DNA of 64,000 bases from BNXB01 sp031548005 (GTDB taxonomy: Bacteria > Bacteroidota > Bacteroidia > Bacteroidales > Azobacteroidaceae): NCBI GenBank assembly GCA_031548005.1, contig JAVBRK010000024.1, forward strand, positions 1 through 64,000, in the 5' to 3' direction. Made by a program: the position numbers and the translations under genes. The notes below the pieces were generated by a model. It saw nothing but the letters and a program-made list of their open reading frames with translations. It was not told the origin of the DNA and made no database searches. Below are positions 53,311 to 61,731 of this stretch, piece by piece. The stretch's first letter is position 1; every line of letters begins with the position of its first letter.

Positions 53311-54801
53311 TCAGGGCATATCCGGTAATTTCCAGCCTTCCCTGTAAGTATGTCTGATGTATTCATTGGATGCTTCCAGGGCGTTGAATGTTTGGTGTTT
53401 CACTTCAGAGTTCGGATGCCCGTCGATCACTCTGAATTCATTTTTAGAAACAATCCTCAATTCTTCGGATGGAGAAATATTCGTAAATCTCATATTGTTT
53501 CCATCCCAATCCAACACCTTGTTCAAAGCCTGTAAACGGATGGCCAGCACACCCAACAGGATCATTTCATTGAACGGTCCGGCATAAGCGAAATTGGCGG
53601 AAGTTTCCACCCGGCTTCCCGGGGACTCTTTGCAGGCCCTCACCCAGTCCTGTTCATGGTATCCGTCGTGATATCCGGTAGCGCCGGGAACTCTCCGGAG
53701 TGTTTGCGGTACATTCGGGGTTCTTCCCGACAGCAAACGCGGGTTGAATCCCCCGCAATCGCAAAGCAAGGTATCTTTCGATCCGATAAATAAGCACCCC
53801 CCCAATCCGTCGCGCATCAGGTCGATTCCATCGGTAAGCAGATCCGGCCGGTCGGGAAGCAACCCCCCATCGTACCAGTAAACATTGACTTCGGGAAGGG
53901 TTACTTTAGGAAGGTTATCCCGTGCCGGGAAACGGAATTGCACCTTTTCTGACTGAGGAGGCGATTCGGTATTGATGAGAGAAGAACTGCCCTGGATCTT
54001 GCTTGGGTAGCCCAACTTAAGAGCCTGATAGACCGGATCGAGAACATGGCAGGCCATATCCCCGAAAGCCCCGGTTCCGAAATCCCACCAGCCACGCCAG
54101 TTCCAGGGGGTATATACCTCATGGTAGGGACGCATGGGAGCCGGGCCGATAAACAGATCCCAGTCTAAATGTGACGGGATCTTCATCGCCTGGGCCGGGC
54201 GTTCGAGTCCCTGGGGCCAGATCGGACGGTTGGTCCAGGCATGTACTTCACGCACTTCGCCGATTTCCCCGTTCCAGATCCATTCGCAAAGCTGGCGGAC
54301 TCCGTCGCCCGAATTTCCCTGGTTTCCCATCTGGGTCGCTACGTTATATTTTGCAGCTAAACGAGTCAGCAGGCGACTTTCGTAAACCGAGTGTGTCAAC
54401 GGCTTCTGACAGTAAACGTGCTTACCCATCGTAATGGCCGTGGCGGCGATTACGGCATGCGTATGGTCGGGGGTAGAAATCATCACTCCGTCGATGTCTT
54501 TACCCAATTCACCGAACATCTTTCTCCAGTCTTTATAGCGTTTGGCTTGTGGAAAGTCTTTGAAACAATGCTCTGCATATTTCCAATCGACATCACATAA
54601 ACCAATGATATTTTCCGTATTCATCCCTACCAGGTTGGGATGTCCTTTTCCCCCGATTCCGACACCGACAATATTCAGTTTATCGCTCGGAGCTTTATGT
54701 CCTAAACCGCTAACCACGTGAGAAGGAATAATGGAGAATCCGGCGGCAGCCAGTGCTGATTTTTTAAGAAATTCCCTTCTGGAATTCGTTTGTGTGCTCA
54801 T
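53311..54801 (-). CDS. Tat-exported Gfo/Idh/MocA-family oxidoreductase
   Basis: 496 residues. Twin-arginine signal SRREFLKKSALAAAG. Rossmann motif VGVGIGGKGHPNL, IIGLCDVDWKYAE, MISTPDHTHAVIAATAITMGKHVYCQKPLTHS, then ATQMGNQGNSGDG and ACHVLDPVYQALKLG. Same subfamily as the protein at 27539, diverged. It presumably oxidises glycosides at C3 in the periplasm with a bound nicotinamide cofactor. DUF1080 gene upstream (17-base gap), sugar isomerase gene downstream. Confidence 0.9.
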   Translation of the reverse strand: MSTQTNSRREFLKKSALAAAGFSIIPSHVVSGLGHKAPSDKLNIVGVGIGGKGHPNLVGMNTENIIGLCDVDWKYAEHCFKDFPQAKRYKDWRKMFGELGKDIDGVMISTPDHTHAVIAATAITMGKHVYCQKPLTHSVYESRLLTRLAAKYNVATQMGNQGNSGDGVRQLCEWIWNGEIGEVREVHAWTNRPIWPQGLERPAQAMKIPSHLDWDLFIGPAPMRPYHEVYTPWNWRGWWDFGTGAFGDMACHVLDPVYQALKLGYPSKIQGSSSLINTESPPQSEKVQFRFPARDNLPKVTLPEVNVYWYDGGLLPDRPDLLTDGIDLMRDGLGGCLFIGSKDTLLCDCGGFNPRLLSGRTPNVPQTLRRVPGATGYHDGYHEQDWVRACKESPGSRVETSANFAYAGPFNEMILLGVLAIRLQALNKVLDWDGNNMRFTNISPSEELRIVSKNEFRVIDGHPNSEVKHQTFNALEASNEYIRHTYREGWKLPDMP

Positions 54802-54818
54802 AATCGTTCAGATATTTG

Positions 54819-55580
54819 TTAACTTAATAGTTTGATTTTTATACTTCTGTACCAGACCTTGGTCCCGTGGTTCTGAAGGGAGAGACGTCCTTCATCGAAT
54901 TTGCCCCAATCCGGGAAATCTGTCCATTTTCCGCTGTTCCGCAGTTTATTCCACTCGTCCGAGTATTTGGTGTATTTTACTACAACAACACCGTTGATCA
55001 TTTGGGTGACTTCATTCCCATTGACCACAAGCAATAACTTATTCCATTCTCCTACAGTATTATATGGTTTTTCCAGCGGAGGGTACATCGCATAATTCGC
55101 TCCGTGAATTTGCCAGTCTTCCAGCGGGTCGGGCCAGTTGTCCTGGTCGATAATCTGAAATTCCGGTCCCGTTTCATACGGATATTTGTAGACCGTATCT
55201 TCTTTCAGTTGAAAAATAATCCCGCTGTTTGCTCCTTTGGTCAGCTTATATTCTACTGTAAAAGCAAAATTCCGGTACGATTGGTCGGTGATGATGTCCT
55301 GTTCCTCGCCTCCACTCACGCTGTTCATGGTAAAACAACCGTCTTCGATGCCCCAGCAGGCAGGAATACCCTGTTGGTTAAATCCATGCCAGCCAGCACC
55401 GGTTTTCCCATCGAAAAGCAATATCCAGCCTTCTTCTTTTTCTTTTTCAGAGAGTGTATTCGGATCTTTTGTGTCGCTGATCTGCTCATATAACTTTAAA
55501 ACCGGATCTTTTTTTTCCGCACAGGAAGAGAAAGATAAAATACATGATACAGCCAGGAAGTAATAGAAAAGTTTTTTCAT
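54819..55580 (-). CDS. DUF1080 lipoprotein (3-keto-glycoside hydrolase/lyase family), second copy
   Basis: 253 residues. Lipobox FSSC at about residue 19. WILLFDGKTGAGWHGF, CFTMNSVSGGEEQDIITD, YRNFAFTVEYKLTKGANSGIIF, GPEFQIIDQDNWPDP, KPYNTVGEWNKLLLVVNGNEVTQMINGVVVVKY and GRLSLQNHGTKVWYRSIKI are the DUF1080 motif set. It probably cleaves the 3-keto-glycoside made by the neighbouring oxidoreductases. Divergent from the copy at 26675, so both may have distinct aglycone or linkage preference. Confidence 0.88.
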   Translation of the reverse strand: MKKLFYYFLAVSCILSFSSCAEKKDPVLKLYEQISDTKDPNTLSEKEKEEGWILLFDGKTGAGWHGFNQQGIPACWGIEDGCFTMNSVSGGEEQDIITDQSYRNFAFTVEYKLTKGANSGIIFQLKEDTVYKYPYETGPEFQIIDQDNWPDPLEDWQIHGANYAMYPPLEKPYNTVGEWNKLLLVVNGNEVTQMINGVVVVKYTKYSDEWNKLRNSGKWTDFPDWGKFDEGRLSLQNHGTKVWYRSIKIKLLS

Positions 55581-55605
55581 GTGTATGTCATTTATTAAAA
55601 GGTTA

Positions 55606-56781
55606 TTATGAAATTACCGGCCATCTGAAAGACGATTTCAGCTGGATGCGGCGGCCTTCGGCCTGCGACTGGCGTGCAGCTTCAATGATTTCCAGCACAT
55701 GCAGGGCGTGTTCGGCATTGATCAACGGCTCCTTACCGGTCGCCATGCACCTGCATATCTCCGAAGCGCCTTCTTCCCAGCGGAATCCTCCGTCGTTGGT
55801 AGAGAAACGTTGTGTTTTTTCGTTCTGAACAGTAGCCATATCCACTCCGAACGGTTTCCAGTCGTAACCGATCATGTGCATGTTTCCTTCCGAGCCGACA
55901 ATGGAAATCGTAGGTCTTTCCTGCCCCGTTCCTTCATGCCCGTACGGGTCGAAATAATTGAATCCGCATTGTATATGCGAAAGTACATTATTCTGATGTT
56001 CCAGAATAATCATGGCGTTATCTTCCGCCACTACCTGAATGTGTCCTTTATCATCCACATTCCGGTCCGGAGTAACGATGTTGAGCATGGCAACGACCGA
56101 TTGGGCCGGGCCGAACAGTCCGGTGAGCGTGGAGATGTTATAAACACCGAGATCGGGCAGGCTGCCTCCGTCTTTTTCATAGAAAAATGCCGACCAATGA
56201 GGTCCCTGGTGTCCGTAGTGTGCGTGAGCGGCAGCTACACGTCCCAATTTCTTTTCATTGATCTGCTTGGCCATAAAGGCGAATTGAGGGCTGTCGACTA
56301 CCGCCGGAGCGCCCCATATCCGCACGCCTTGTTTGATTGCCAGTTCGTACAGTTCGCGCCCTTCGGCATAAGTTGTAGCCATCGGCTTCTCGCTCCAGAC
56401 GTATTTTTTAGCCATTAATGCTTGGCGGTTTAGTTTTCCGTGCTCTTGCATGTCGGTGAGGTTCACCAGCAGGTCGAACGGAACTCCGGTCAGCATTTCG
56501 GTAATATTTGAATAACAGTTTTTCACATGAAATTCTTTTGCCCTGTTCTGTGCTCTTTCAAATTTGATGTCGCATAAACTGACAATTTCTGCATAAGGAG
56601 ATTTACTCAGGTGTGGAAGATACATTCCGGATACGCTTCCGCAACCAATAACTCCCACTTTGATTCTTTTTTCGGTTAGCGAGGATGCAGCCGCGTAGGC
56701 TGTTGATTTTCCTAATAATGGGGAAGCTACGGCTGCTGCACCAAAAACTCCCAGACGAGAGATGAATTCTTTACGGTTCAT
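55606..56781 (-). CDS. Gfo/Idh/MocA-family oxidoreductase with Tat-like signal
   Basis: 391 residues. The signal starts NRKEFISRLGVFGAAAV (an RK variant of the Tat motif) and ends near AYA. Rossmann VGVIGCGSVSGMYLPHL, EIVSLCDIKFERAQ and WSEKPMATTYAEGRELYELA (EKP motif), then AHAHYGHQGPHWSAFFYEKDGG and DLGVYNISTLTGLFG. It is a different subgroup from the other two oxidoreductases of the run, matching the two-enzyme pattern (BT2158/BT2159 type) of the 3-keto-glycoside pathway. First gene of the whole minus-strand run; its promoter faces that of the AraC regulator. Confidence 0.9.
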   Translation of the reverse strand: MNRKEFISRLGVFGAAAVASPLLGKSTAYAAASSLTEKRIKVGVIGCGSVSGMYLPHLSKSPYAEIVSLCDIKFERAQNRAKEFHVKNCYSNITEMLTGVPFDLLVNLTDMQEHGKLNRQALMAKKYVWSEKPMATTYAEGRELYELAIKQGVRIWGAPAVVDSPQFAFMAKQINEKKLGRVAAAHAHYGHQGPHWSAFFYEKDGGSLPDLGVYNISTLTGLFGPAQSVVAMLNIVTPDRNVDDKGHIQVVAEDNAMIILEHQNNVLSHIQCGFNYFDPYGHEGTGQERPTISIVGSEGNMHMIGYDWKPFGVDMATVQNEKTQRFSTNDGGFRWEEGASEICRCMATGKEPLINAEHALHVLEIIEAARQSQAEGRRIQLKSSFRWPVIS

Positions 56782-56822
56782 TGTTGTTTTTAATTATGAA
56801 TGGTTAACGATCTTATTTTTTG

Positions 56823-56853
56823 CAAAGATCGGTGGAAGCCGGGAGGGATCAAA
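56823..56853 (-). promoter_or_regulatory. Promoter for the keto-glycoside operon
   Basis: On the minus strand: TTTG (plus-strand CAAA 56850-56853), 19 bases, then GATCTTTG (plus-strand 56823-56830), one mismatch to TAnnTTTG. The start codon is 41 bases further on. This is the head of the 34.8 kb run. Confidence 0.6.
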
Positions 56854-56889
56854 TAGATAAAATATGCATAAAAGATGGATTATTATTGC

Positions 56890-56897
56890 TATATTTG
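56890..56897 (+). promoter_or_regulatory. -7 element for the AraC regulator
   Basis: TATATTTG, 25 bases before the ATG at 56923. Its presence inside the open frame argues against starting the protein at 56875. Confidence 0.6.
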
Positions 56898-56922
56898 TCC
56901 AGTAAAAACAGGTGTTGAACAA

Positions 56923-57813
56923 ATGGCTCAGATTAAACATGGATTTCAAGGTCAGCGCATGATCATCCTACCTTTTTACATTGTAGATAAAATGGAAAAT
57001 GATCTGTTAATGAATGATTTGTACATTCATTCGCTGGGATATTTCCCGCATGCAAAATACCATTATATCGACCGGCCGAACGGATGTCCGGAGCATATCC
57101 TGATTTATTGCAGCGATGGACAGGGTTGGTTTGAAGTGGATGGGGAATGTCATTCCCTGGAAGCGGACCAATGGGTGATTCTTTCGGCCGACAAACCGCA
57201 CCGTTACGGCGCTTCGGGTGAGAATCCATGGTCTATTTACTGGGTTCACTTCAAAGGATACAAGTCGGTTTTGTTTTCTCCGTTGTTCAATAAGTTGCAT
57301 TCGATACCGGCGCAAAATAACTCCCGGATCGGAGAACGGATAAAACTCTTCGACGAGATCTACCGGATACTCGACGACTCTTTCGAACAGGAAGTGCTTC
57401 ATTATGCCAATCTTTGTTTTTTATACTTCCTCGGTACAATCACCTACCTCAATGCTTACCGTTCTTCGAAAGAAAGCCTGAGATATGGCACTTCCATTGT
57501 TAATCTCGCTACCCATTACATGAGTGAGAATCTGGAAAAGAAACTGAAATTGGATGAAATTGCCTGTTATTTCGGATACTCCCCATCCTATTTTTATCGC
57601 TTGTTTTATAAAAGTATCGGCTATGCCCCGATGGAATATTTCAACCTGTTAAAAATTCAGAAGGCTTCCTATTATTTACTGAATACCAACTGGCATATCA
57701 ATGAAATTTCATTCAATCTCGGATTCGATGATCCGTATTATTTTTCCAGATTATTTAAAAAAATAATAAAGATTTCTCCGGCAAAATACCGGTCTCAGAA
57801 TGGGATCATATGA
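56923..57813 (+). CDS. AraC-family transcriptional regulator
   Basis: 296 residues from ATG 56923 (MAQIKHGFQGQRMIILP); an in-frame ATG at 56875 precedes the -7 box and is rejected. N-terminal cupin sensing domain about 30-160 (YHYIDRPNGCPEHILIYCSDGQGWFEVDGE, then ADQWVILSADKPHRYGA), C-terminal double HTH about 195-290 (KLDEIACYFGYSPSYFYRLFYKSIGYAPMEYFN; INEISFNLGFDDPYYFSRLFKKIIKISPAKYR). It is divergent from the keto-glycoside operon, so it is the likely controller of that operon in response to a sugar or glycoside. B. thetaiotaomicron BT2160 occupies the same relative place. Confidence 0.9.
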   Translation: MAQIKHGFQGQRMIILPFYIVDKMENDLLMNDLYIHSLGYFPHAKYHYIDRPNGCPEHILIYCSDGQGWFEVDGECHSLEADQWVILSADKPHRYGASGENPWSIYWVHFKGYKSVLFSPLFNKLHSIPAQNNSRIGERIKLFDEIYRILDDSFEQEVLHYANLCFLYFLGTITYLNAYRSSKESLRYGTSIVNLATHYMSENLEKKLKLDEIACYFGYSPSYFYRLFYKSIGYAPMEYFNLLKIQKASYYLLNTNWHINEISFNLGFDDPYYFSRLFKKIIKISPAKYRSQNGII

Positions 57814-57846
57814 TTAAAATAAAAAATTACCAGACAGAAATAAAAA

Positions 57847-57878
57847 TTTGCTTTTAACCGAAATAGTGTATAAATTTG
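57847..57878 (+). promoter_or_regulatory. Promoter for the peptide-export operon
   Basis: TTTG at 57847-57850, 20 bases, TAAATTTG at 57871-57878: a full match to the Bacteroidota consensus. The HlyD start follows 63 bases later. Confidence 0.7.
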
Positions 57879-57941
57879 CATCCGATTACTTTTTTCTAAG
57901 AGATAGTATCTTAACTTTAACATTTTAAATAGCCCGAATTT

Positions 57942-59129
57942 ATGAACAATTCAAAAAAATTGTTCCCGGCCGAAGTAATGGATGTTTCTATTGAACAAAT
58001 TATTCATCGGTTTGGAAACAAAAGTCATTTGCTATACATAGTTGTTCTTATCTTCTCTGTTGCTGCATTTTTTTCTATGTTTTTTGTTTATCTGGATGTG
58101 AATGTAACCGCTACCGGTTTATTAAAGCCTCCGGGTGACCGGATTGTGGTATCCAGTTCTCATACCGGCCGGGTCGAAAGAATGTATGTTGCAGAAAATC
58201 AGAGAGTAAAAAAAGGAGATACACTTGTTCTGATTGATCATTCTTTATACAGGGAAGACTTGACCTTAACGACAGAAAGAAAAGTCGAGCTGGAGAGAAT
58301 AATACAAGACCTGAATTATCTGACTTCCCTGAAAAGAGAGGAGCTGCTGGATGCTTCGTCTGTAGGAAAGCGTCTGGCTTCCGATCTGTATTTTCAGTCT
58401 TATAATCTTTTTTCCATGCAGCTTGTGGATTTGAAAAACAGGATGGAAAATGCCCGGAAGACGTATGAAAGAGATTCCCGGTTGTTTAAGTCCGGAGTGG
58501 TTTCTGCAGCAGAGCTCGAACCGGTCGAGGCGGAATATGTCAATGCAAAAACGGCTATTTATCTTCTCTGCGACCGCCAGCTCAACGAATGGAAAGGGGA
58601 TCGCCTGGCCAATCAGAATGAATTGAGGCAGGTGTCTTCCAGATTAGAAAATCTGCAGATTCAACAGAACCAATTGGTGATATACTCTCCTTCTGATGGG
58701 AATGTAGTCCGTATTTCCGGTATTACAGAAGGAACCTACCTGCACGATGGACAGGAAATCCTTTCGATTTCTTCAGACGATCAGATTATCGCGGAATGTT
58801 ATATTTATCCCCGGGATATCGGGTTGATACGTCCTGAACAGGACGCCCGTATACAGGTCGACGCCTATAACTACAACGATTGGGGAATGCTGGAAGCATC
58901 TGTAAAGGATGTTTCCCATGATATTTTTGTCCCCAACGAGGGCCAGCCTTATTTTAAAGTTATTTGCCAGTTAGATAAAGATTACCTTCAATTAAGAAAT
59001 GGATATAAAGGTTATCTCAAAAAAGGGATGACTGTCAATGCCCGCTTTATCGTTACCCGGCGTACGGTCTTTCAATTACTTTACGACAAGGTGGATAATT
59101 GGTTGAATCCGAATGTTAATCCGCTATAA
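57942..59129 (+). CDS. HlyD-family periplasmic adaptor
   Basis: 395 residues. A single membrane segment about 28-52 (YIVVLIFSVAAFFSMFFVYLDV) is followed by a biotinyl-lipoyl half-motif (VVSSSHTGRVERMYVAENQRVKKGDTLVLID), a long coiled-coil hairpin about 95-235 and the second half (LVIYSPSDGNVVRISGITEGTYLHDGQEIL), then a beta-barrel part. It joins the inner-membrane ABC exporter to an outer-membrane channel. No TolC-like gene is in the window, so a general one is presumably used. The exporter gene follows by 18 bases. Confidence 0.92.
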   Translation: MNNSKKLFPAEVMDVSIEQIIHRFGNKSHLLYIVVLIFSVAAFFSMFFVYLDVNVTATGLLKPPGDRIVVSSSHTGRVERMYVAENQRVKKGDTLVLIDHSLYREDLTLTTERKVELERIIQDLNYLTSLKREELLDASSVGKRLASDLYFQSYNLFSMQLVDLKNRMENARKTYERDSRLFKSGVVSAAELEPVEAEYVNAKTAIYLLCDRQLNEWKGDRLANQNELRQVSSRLENLQIQQNQLVIYSPSDGNVVRISGITEGTYLHDGQEILSISSDDQIIAECYIYPRDIGLIRPEQDARIQVDAYNYNDWGMLEASVKDVSHDIFVPNEGQPYFKVICQLDKDYLQLRNGYKGYLKKGMTVNARFIVTRRTVFQLLYDKVDNWLNPNVNPL

Positions 59130-59147
59130 TATATAACAGCTACAGCT

Positions 59148-61328
59148 ATGTCAAAAAAAGTTTGTATCAAACAACACGATATTACGGATTGTGGAGCAGC
59201 TTGCCTGGCTTCCATATCAGAATTTTACGGATTGAGCCTACCCATCTCCCGTATCCGGCAAATGGCTTCGACTACCCAGCGGGGAACCAATATCCTGGGC
59301 TTGGTTGAGGCGGCCGAAAAGCTGGGATTTTCTGCCAAAGGGGTGAAATCGAAGTATGAAGACGGTACCAATGACCTCCGTTCTTTGTATAAAATACCCA
59401 AACCTGCCATTGCCCACGTGATTGAACGCGAAGTGCTGCTCCATTTTGTGGTAATTTATAAGGTAACCAAAACAGAGGTTCGGGTAATGGACCCTATGGA
59501 TGGTAAAATGCATACCCTGACTTTAGATGAATTTAATAAAAAATGGACCGGGATCATGGCGTTGCTTGTTCCGCAGGATGAATTCAGGCCGCGTAATGAA
59601 AAAATCTCCATTTCCCAGCGGATGTGGGAATTGTTCAAGCCTCACAAATCGGAAATTTTTCAGTCGCTTTTCGGAGCGATAATCTATACCATCATCGGAT
59701 TATCTGTTTCGATTTATGTCCAGAAGATCATCGATTATGTTATTCCGGATAATAACCGCAATCTGATGAACGTATTGAGTGTGGGAATGATTATTCTATT
59801 ATTGCTTTCGCTTTTTATCAATTACTGGAAAGGAATATTCATGACCCGCACCGGATTGAGAATCGATGCAAAGCTGATACTCGGTTATTACAAATATTTA
59901 CTCCGTTTGCCCCAGACGTTTTTCGACAATATGAGAACGGGAGAGATTATTTCCAGGGTAAATGACGCCATAAAAATCCGGACTTTTATCAATGAAACCA
60001 TGATTGGACTGGCTGTCAGCGTTTTCACATTCATTTTTTCTTTCGGATTGATGTTTACCTACTACTGGAAGCTGGCATTGATTATTTTTTGTATTGTGCC
60101 TCTGTATGCAATCATTTACTTTATTTACAATTCGATCAATAAAAAACTGCAACGCCGGTTGATGGAGCAGTCGGCCGATATGGAATCTCAACTGTTCGAA
60201 TCCATCAATGCCATATCTACAATTAAACGTTTCGGGATAGAAGATTTTGCCAATATGAAAACCGAAGCGCGCTTTGTCAAACTGTTAGATAGTATTTATA
60301 CTTCAGGAAAAAGCGGTTTGATGATCGGAACTGCTTCGGAGTTTGTTTCCCGGCTGTTCACCATTATCCTGTTGTGGGCGGGAACTTATTTTGTCATGGG
60401 AAATATCATTACCCCGGGAGAGTTACTTTCATTTTATGCCATCATAGCTTATTTTACAGGGCCTGTGAGTAGCCTGATCGGGATGAACCGCACCCTCCAG
60501 GATGCCCGCATTGCCGGTGACCGCTTATTTGAGATCATGGATCTCGAGCATGAGGATAATGAACAGAAAACAGAATTGAGAACCGAGCAAATCGGAGATA
60601 TTGTATTCGAAGATGTATATTTCCGTTATGGTAGCAGAGACAATGTTTTTAACGGTTTGAGTCTGAGGTTTGCCAAAGGGAAAGTCAGCGCTGTAGTCGG
60701 AGAGAGCGGATCGGGAAAAACGACCCTGACTTCGATCATACAGAATTTGTATCCTTTAGAGAGCGGAAAAGTGATGATCGGAGAAGTGGATATCCGCCAT
60801 ATCTCGCCGCGTTCGTTGAGAGACCGGGTCGGGGTAGTGCCCCAGAAAATCGATTTATTCGAGGGGAGTATCATCGATAATATTGCATTGGGAGATTTTT
60901 CTCCGGATATGGAAAAAATATTATCGATCTGCCGTCAGATCGGAATATTGAGTTTCATAGAAAGCCTTCCGTTCGGTTTTCATACAAATATCGGGGAAAA
61001 CGGCTCCAAGCTCTCCGGAGGACAACGCCAGCGGATTGCCATTGCCCGGGCGCTGTACAAAGATCCGGATGTTCTGATTCTGGATGAAGCGACTTCCGCC
61101 CTGGATTCCGAATCGGAACTGCATATAAAGAATGTCATTGAGTCGCTTAAAATGCAGGGAAAGACTGTGATTGTAATCGCCCACAGGCTGGGAACAATCA
61201 TGAATTCCGATTGTATTTATGTTTTGCATGAAGGAACTTTGGTTGAAGAAGGAAACCACAGGCAGTTGGTTTATAAATACAACGGATTTTATTCGAAATA
61301 CTGGAAAACACAAACGAGCCTGAATTAA
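59148..61328 (+). CDS. Peptidase-containing ABC transporter (C39, bacteriocin-type)
   Basis: 726 residues, typical length. C39 protease domain about 1-140: Cys15 (QHDITDCGAACLASI), His99 (LLHFVVIYKV) and Asp115 (RVMDPMDG) form the triad that cuts leaders after Gly-Gly. Transmembrane domain about 165-450 with six segments. Nucleotide-binding domain with Walker A GESGSGKTTL, signature LSGGQRQR, Walker B DVLILDEATSALD and H-loop IAHR. All sites are intact. It would remove the leader of the peptide encoded at 61732 while exporting it. Confidence 0.95.
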   Translation: MSKKVCIKQHDITDCGAACLASISEFYGLSLPISRIRQMASTTQRGTNILGLVEAAEKLGFSAKGVKSKYEDGTNDLRSLYKIPKPAIAHVIEREVLLHFVVIYKVTKTEVRVMDPMDGKMHTLTLDEFNKKWTGIMALLVPQDEFRPRNEKISISQRMWELFKPHKSEIFQSLFGAIIYTIIGLSVSIYVQKIIDYVIPDNNRNLMNVLSVGMIILLLLSLFINYWKGIFMTRTGLRIDAKLILGYYKYLLRLPQTFFDNMRTGEIISRVNDAIKIRTFINETMIGLAVSVFTFIFSFGLMFTYYWKLALIIFCIVPLYAIIYFIYNSINKKLQRRLMEQSADMESQLFESINAISTIKRFGIEDFANMKTEARFVKLLDSIYTSGKSGLMIGTASEFVSRLFTIILLWAGTYFVMGNIITPGELLSFYAIIAYFTGPVSSLIGMNRTLQDARIAGDRLFEIMDLEHEDNEQKTELRTEQIGDIVFEDVYFRYGSRDNVFNGLSLRFAKGKVSAVVGESGSGKTTLTSIIQNLYPLESGKVMIGEVDIRHISPRSLRDRVGVVPQKIDLFEGSIIDNIALGDFSPDMEKILSICRQIGILSFIESLPFGFHTNIGENGSKLSGGQRQRIAIARALYKDPDVLILDEATSALDSESELHIKNVIESLKMQGKTVIVIAHRLGTIMNSDCIYVLHEGTLVEEGNHRQLVYKYNGFYSKYWKTQTSLN

Positions 61329-61341
61329 CATACTTTGTACC

Positions 61342-61674
61342 ATGAAGCTATTTGAATACATCGAACGATTTGAATTGATCCATAAATTGATTCAGGAAGA
61401 AAAGACCGGTACTCCGGGAGAATTTGCCAGGCAGTTGAATATCAGTCGGTCGAGATTATATGAGGTTCTTGATGAAATGAAATCGAGAGGGTTCCCTATT
61501 TCTTATTCTCGTAACCTGAAAAGTTTTTATTATGAATATGAGGTTGAATGTAATATAGAGTTTAATATTAAGCTTTTAACAGATAAGGAAAGTAAAAAAA
61601 ATTATGGAGGAAGTGGTATTTTATCTGAAAAAATCCTGTTTTTACAGACGGAATACAGGTATCTTTGCCCCTAA
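61342..61674 (+). CDS. Small HTH regulator in peptide-export operon
   Basis: 110 residues. Winged-helix/HTH_11-like region at about 12-65: IHKLIQEEKTGTPGEFARQL, SRSRLYEVLDEMKSRGFPISYSR, followed by SFYYEYEVECNIEFNIKLL. I know similar short HTH proteins to sit next to double-glycine peptide genes in Bacteroidota. It begins 13 bases after the exporter stop, so it belongs to the same transcript; it could control the peptide promoter that lies at the end of its own coding sequence. The A/T-rich 3' third is poorer in structure. Confidence 0.75.
   Translation: MKLFEYIERFELIHKLIQEEKTGTPGEFARQLNISRSRLYEVLDEMKSRGFPISYSRNLKSFYYEYEVECNIEFNIKLLTDKESKKNYGGSGILSEKILFLQTEYRYLCP
61660..61667 (+). promoter_or_regulatory. 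-7 element for the double-glycine peptide gene
   Basis: TATCTTTG at the 3' end of the HTH gene, 64 bases before the peptide start codon. No -33 TTTG is seen at the right distance. It would let the peptide be made at higher level than the exporter genes. Confidence 0.45.
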
Positions 61675-61731
61675 GTCTGTATAAATAAGCAGATATAATT
61701 GTTTAATCCTAATGTATTAATTTTAGATTTT

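Noticed and set aside
55699..56418. 239-codon plus-strand frame
   Set aside because: Antisense to the Gfo/Idh gene at 55606; no recognisable domain.
56875..56922. Upstream start for the AraC regulator
   Set aside because: The -7 box TATATTTG (56890-56897) lies inside this extension; the cupin domain begins well after 56923.
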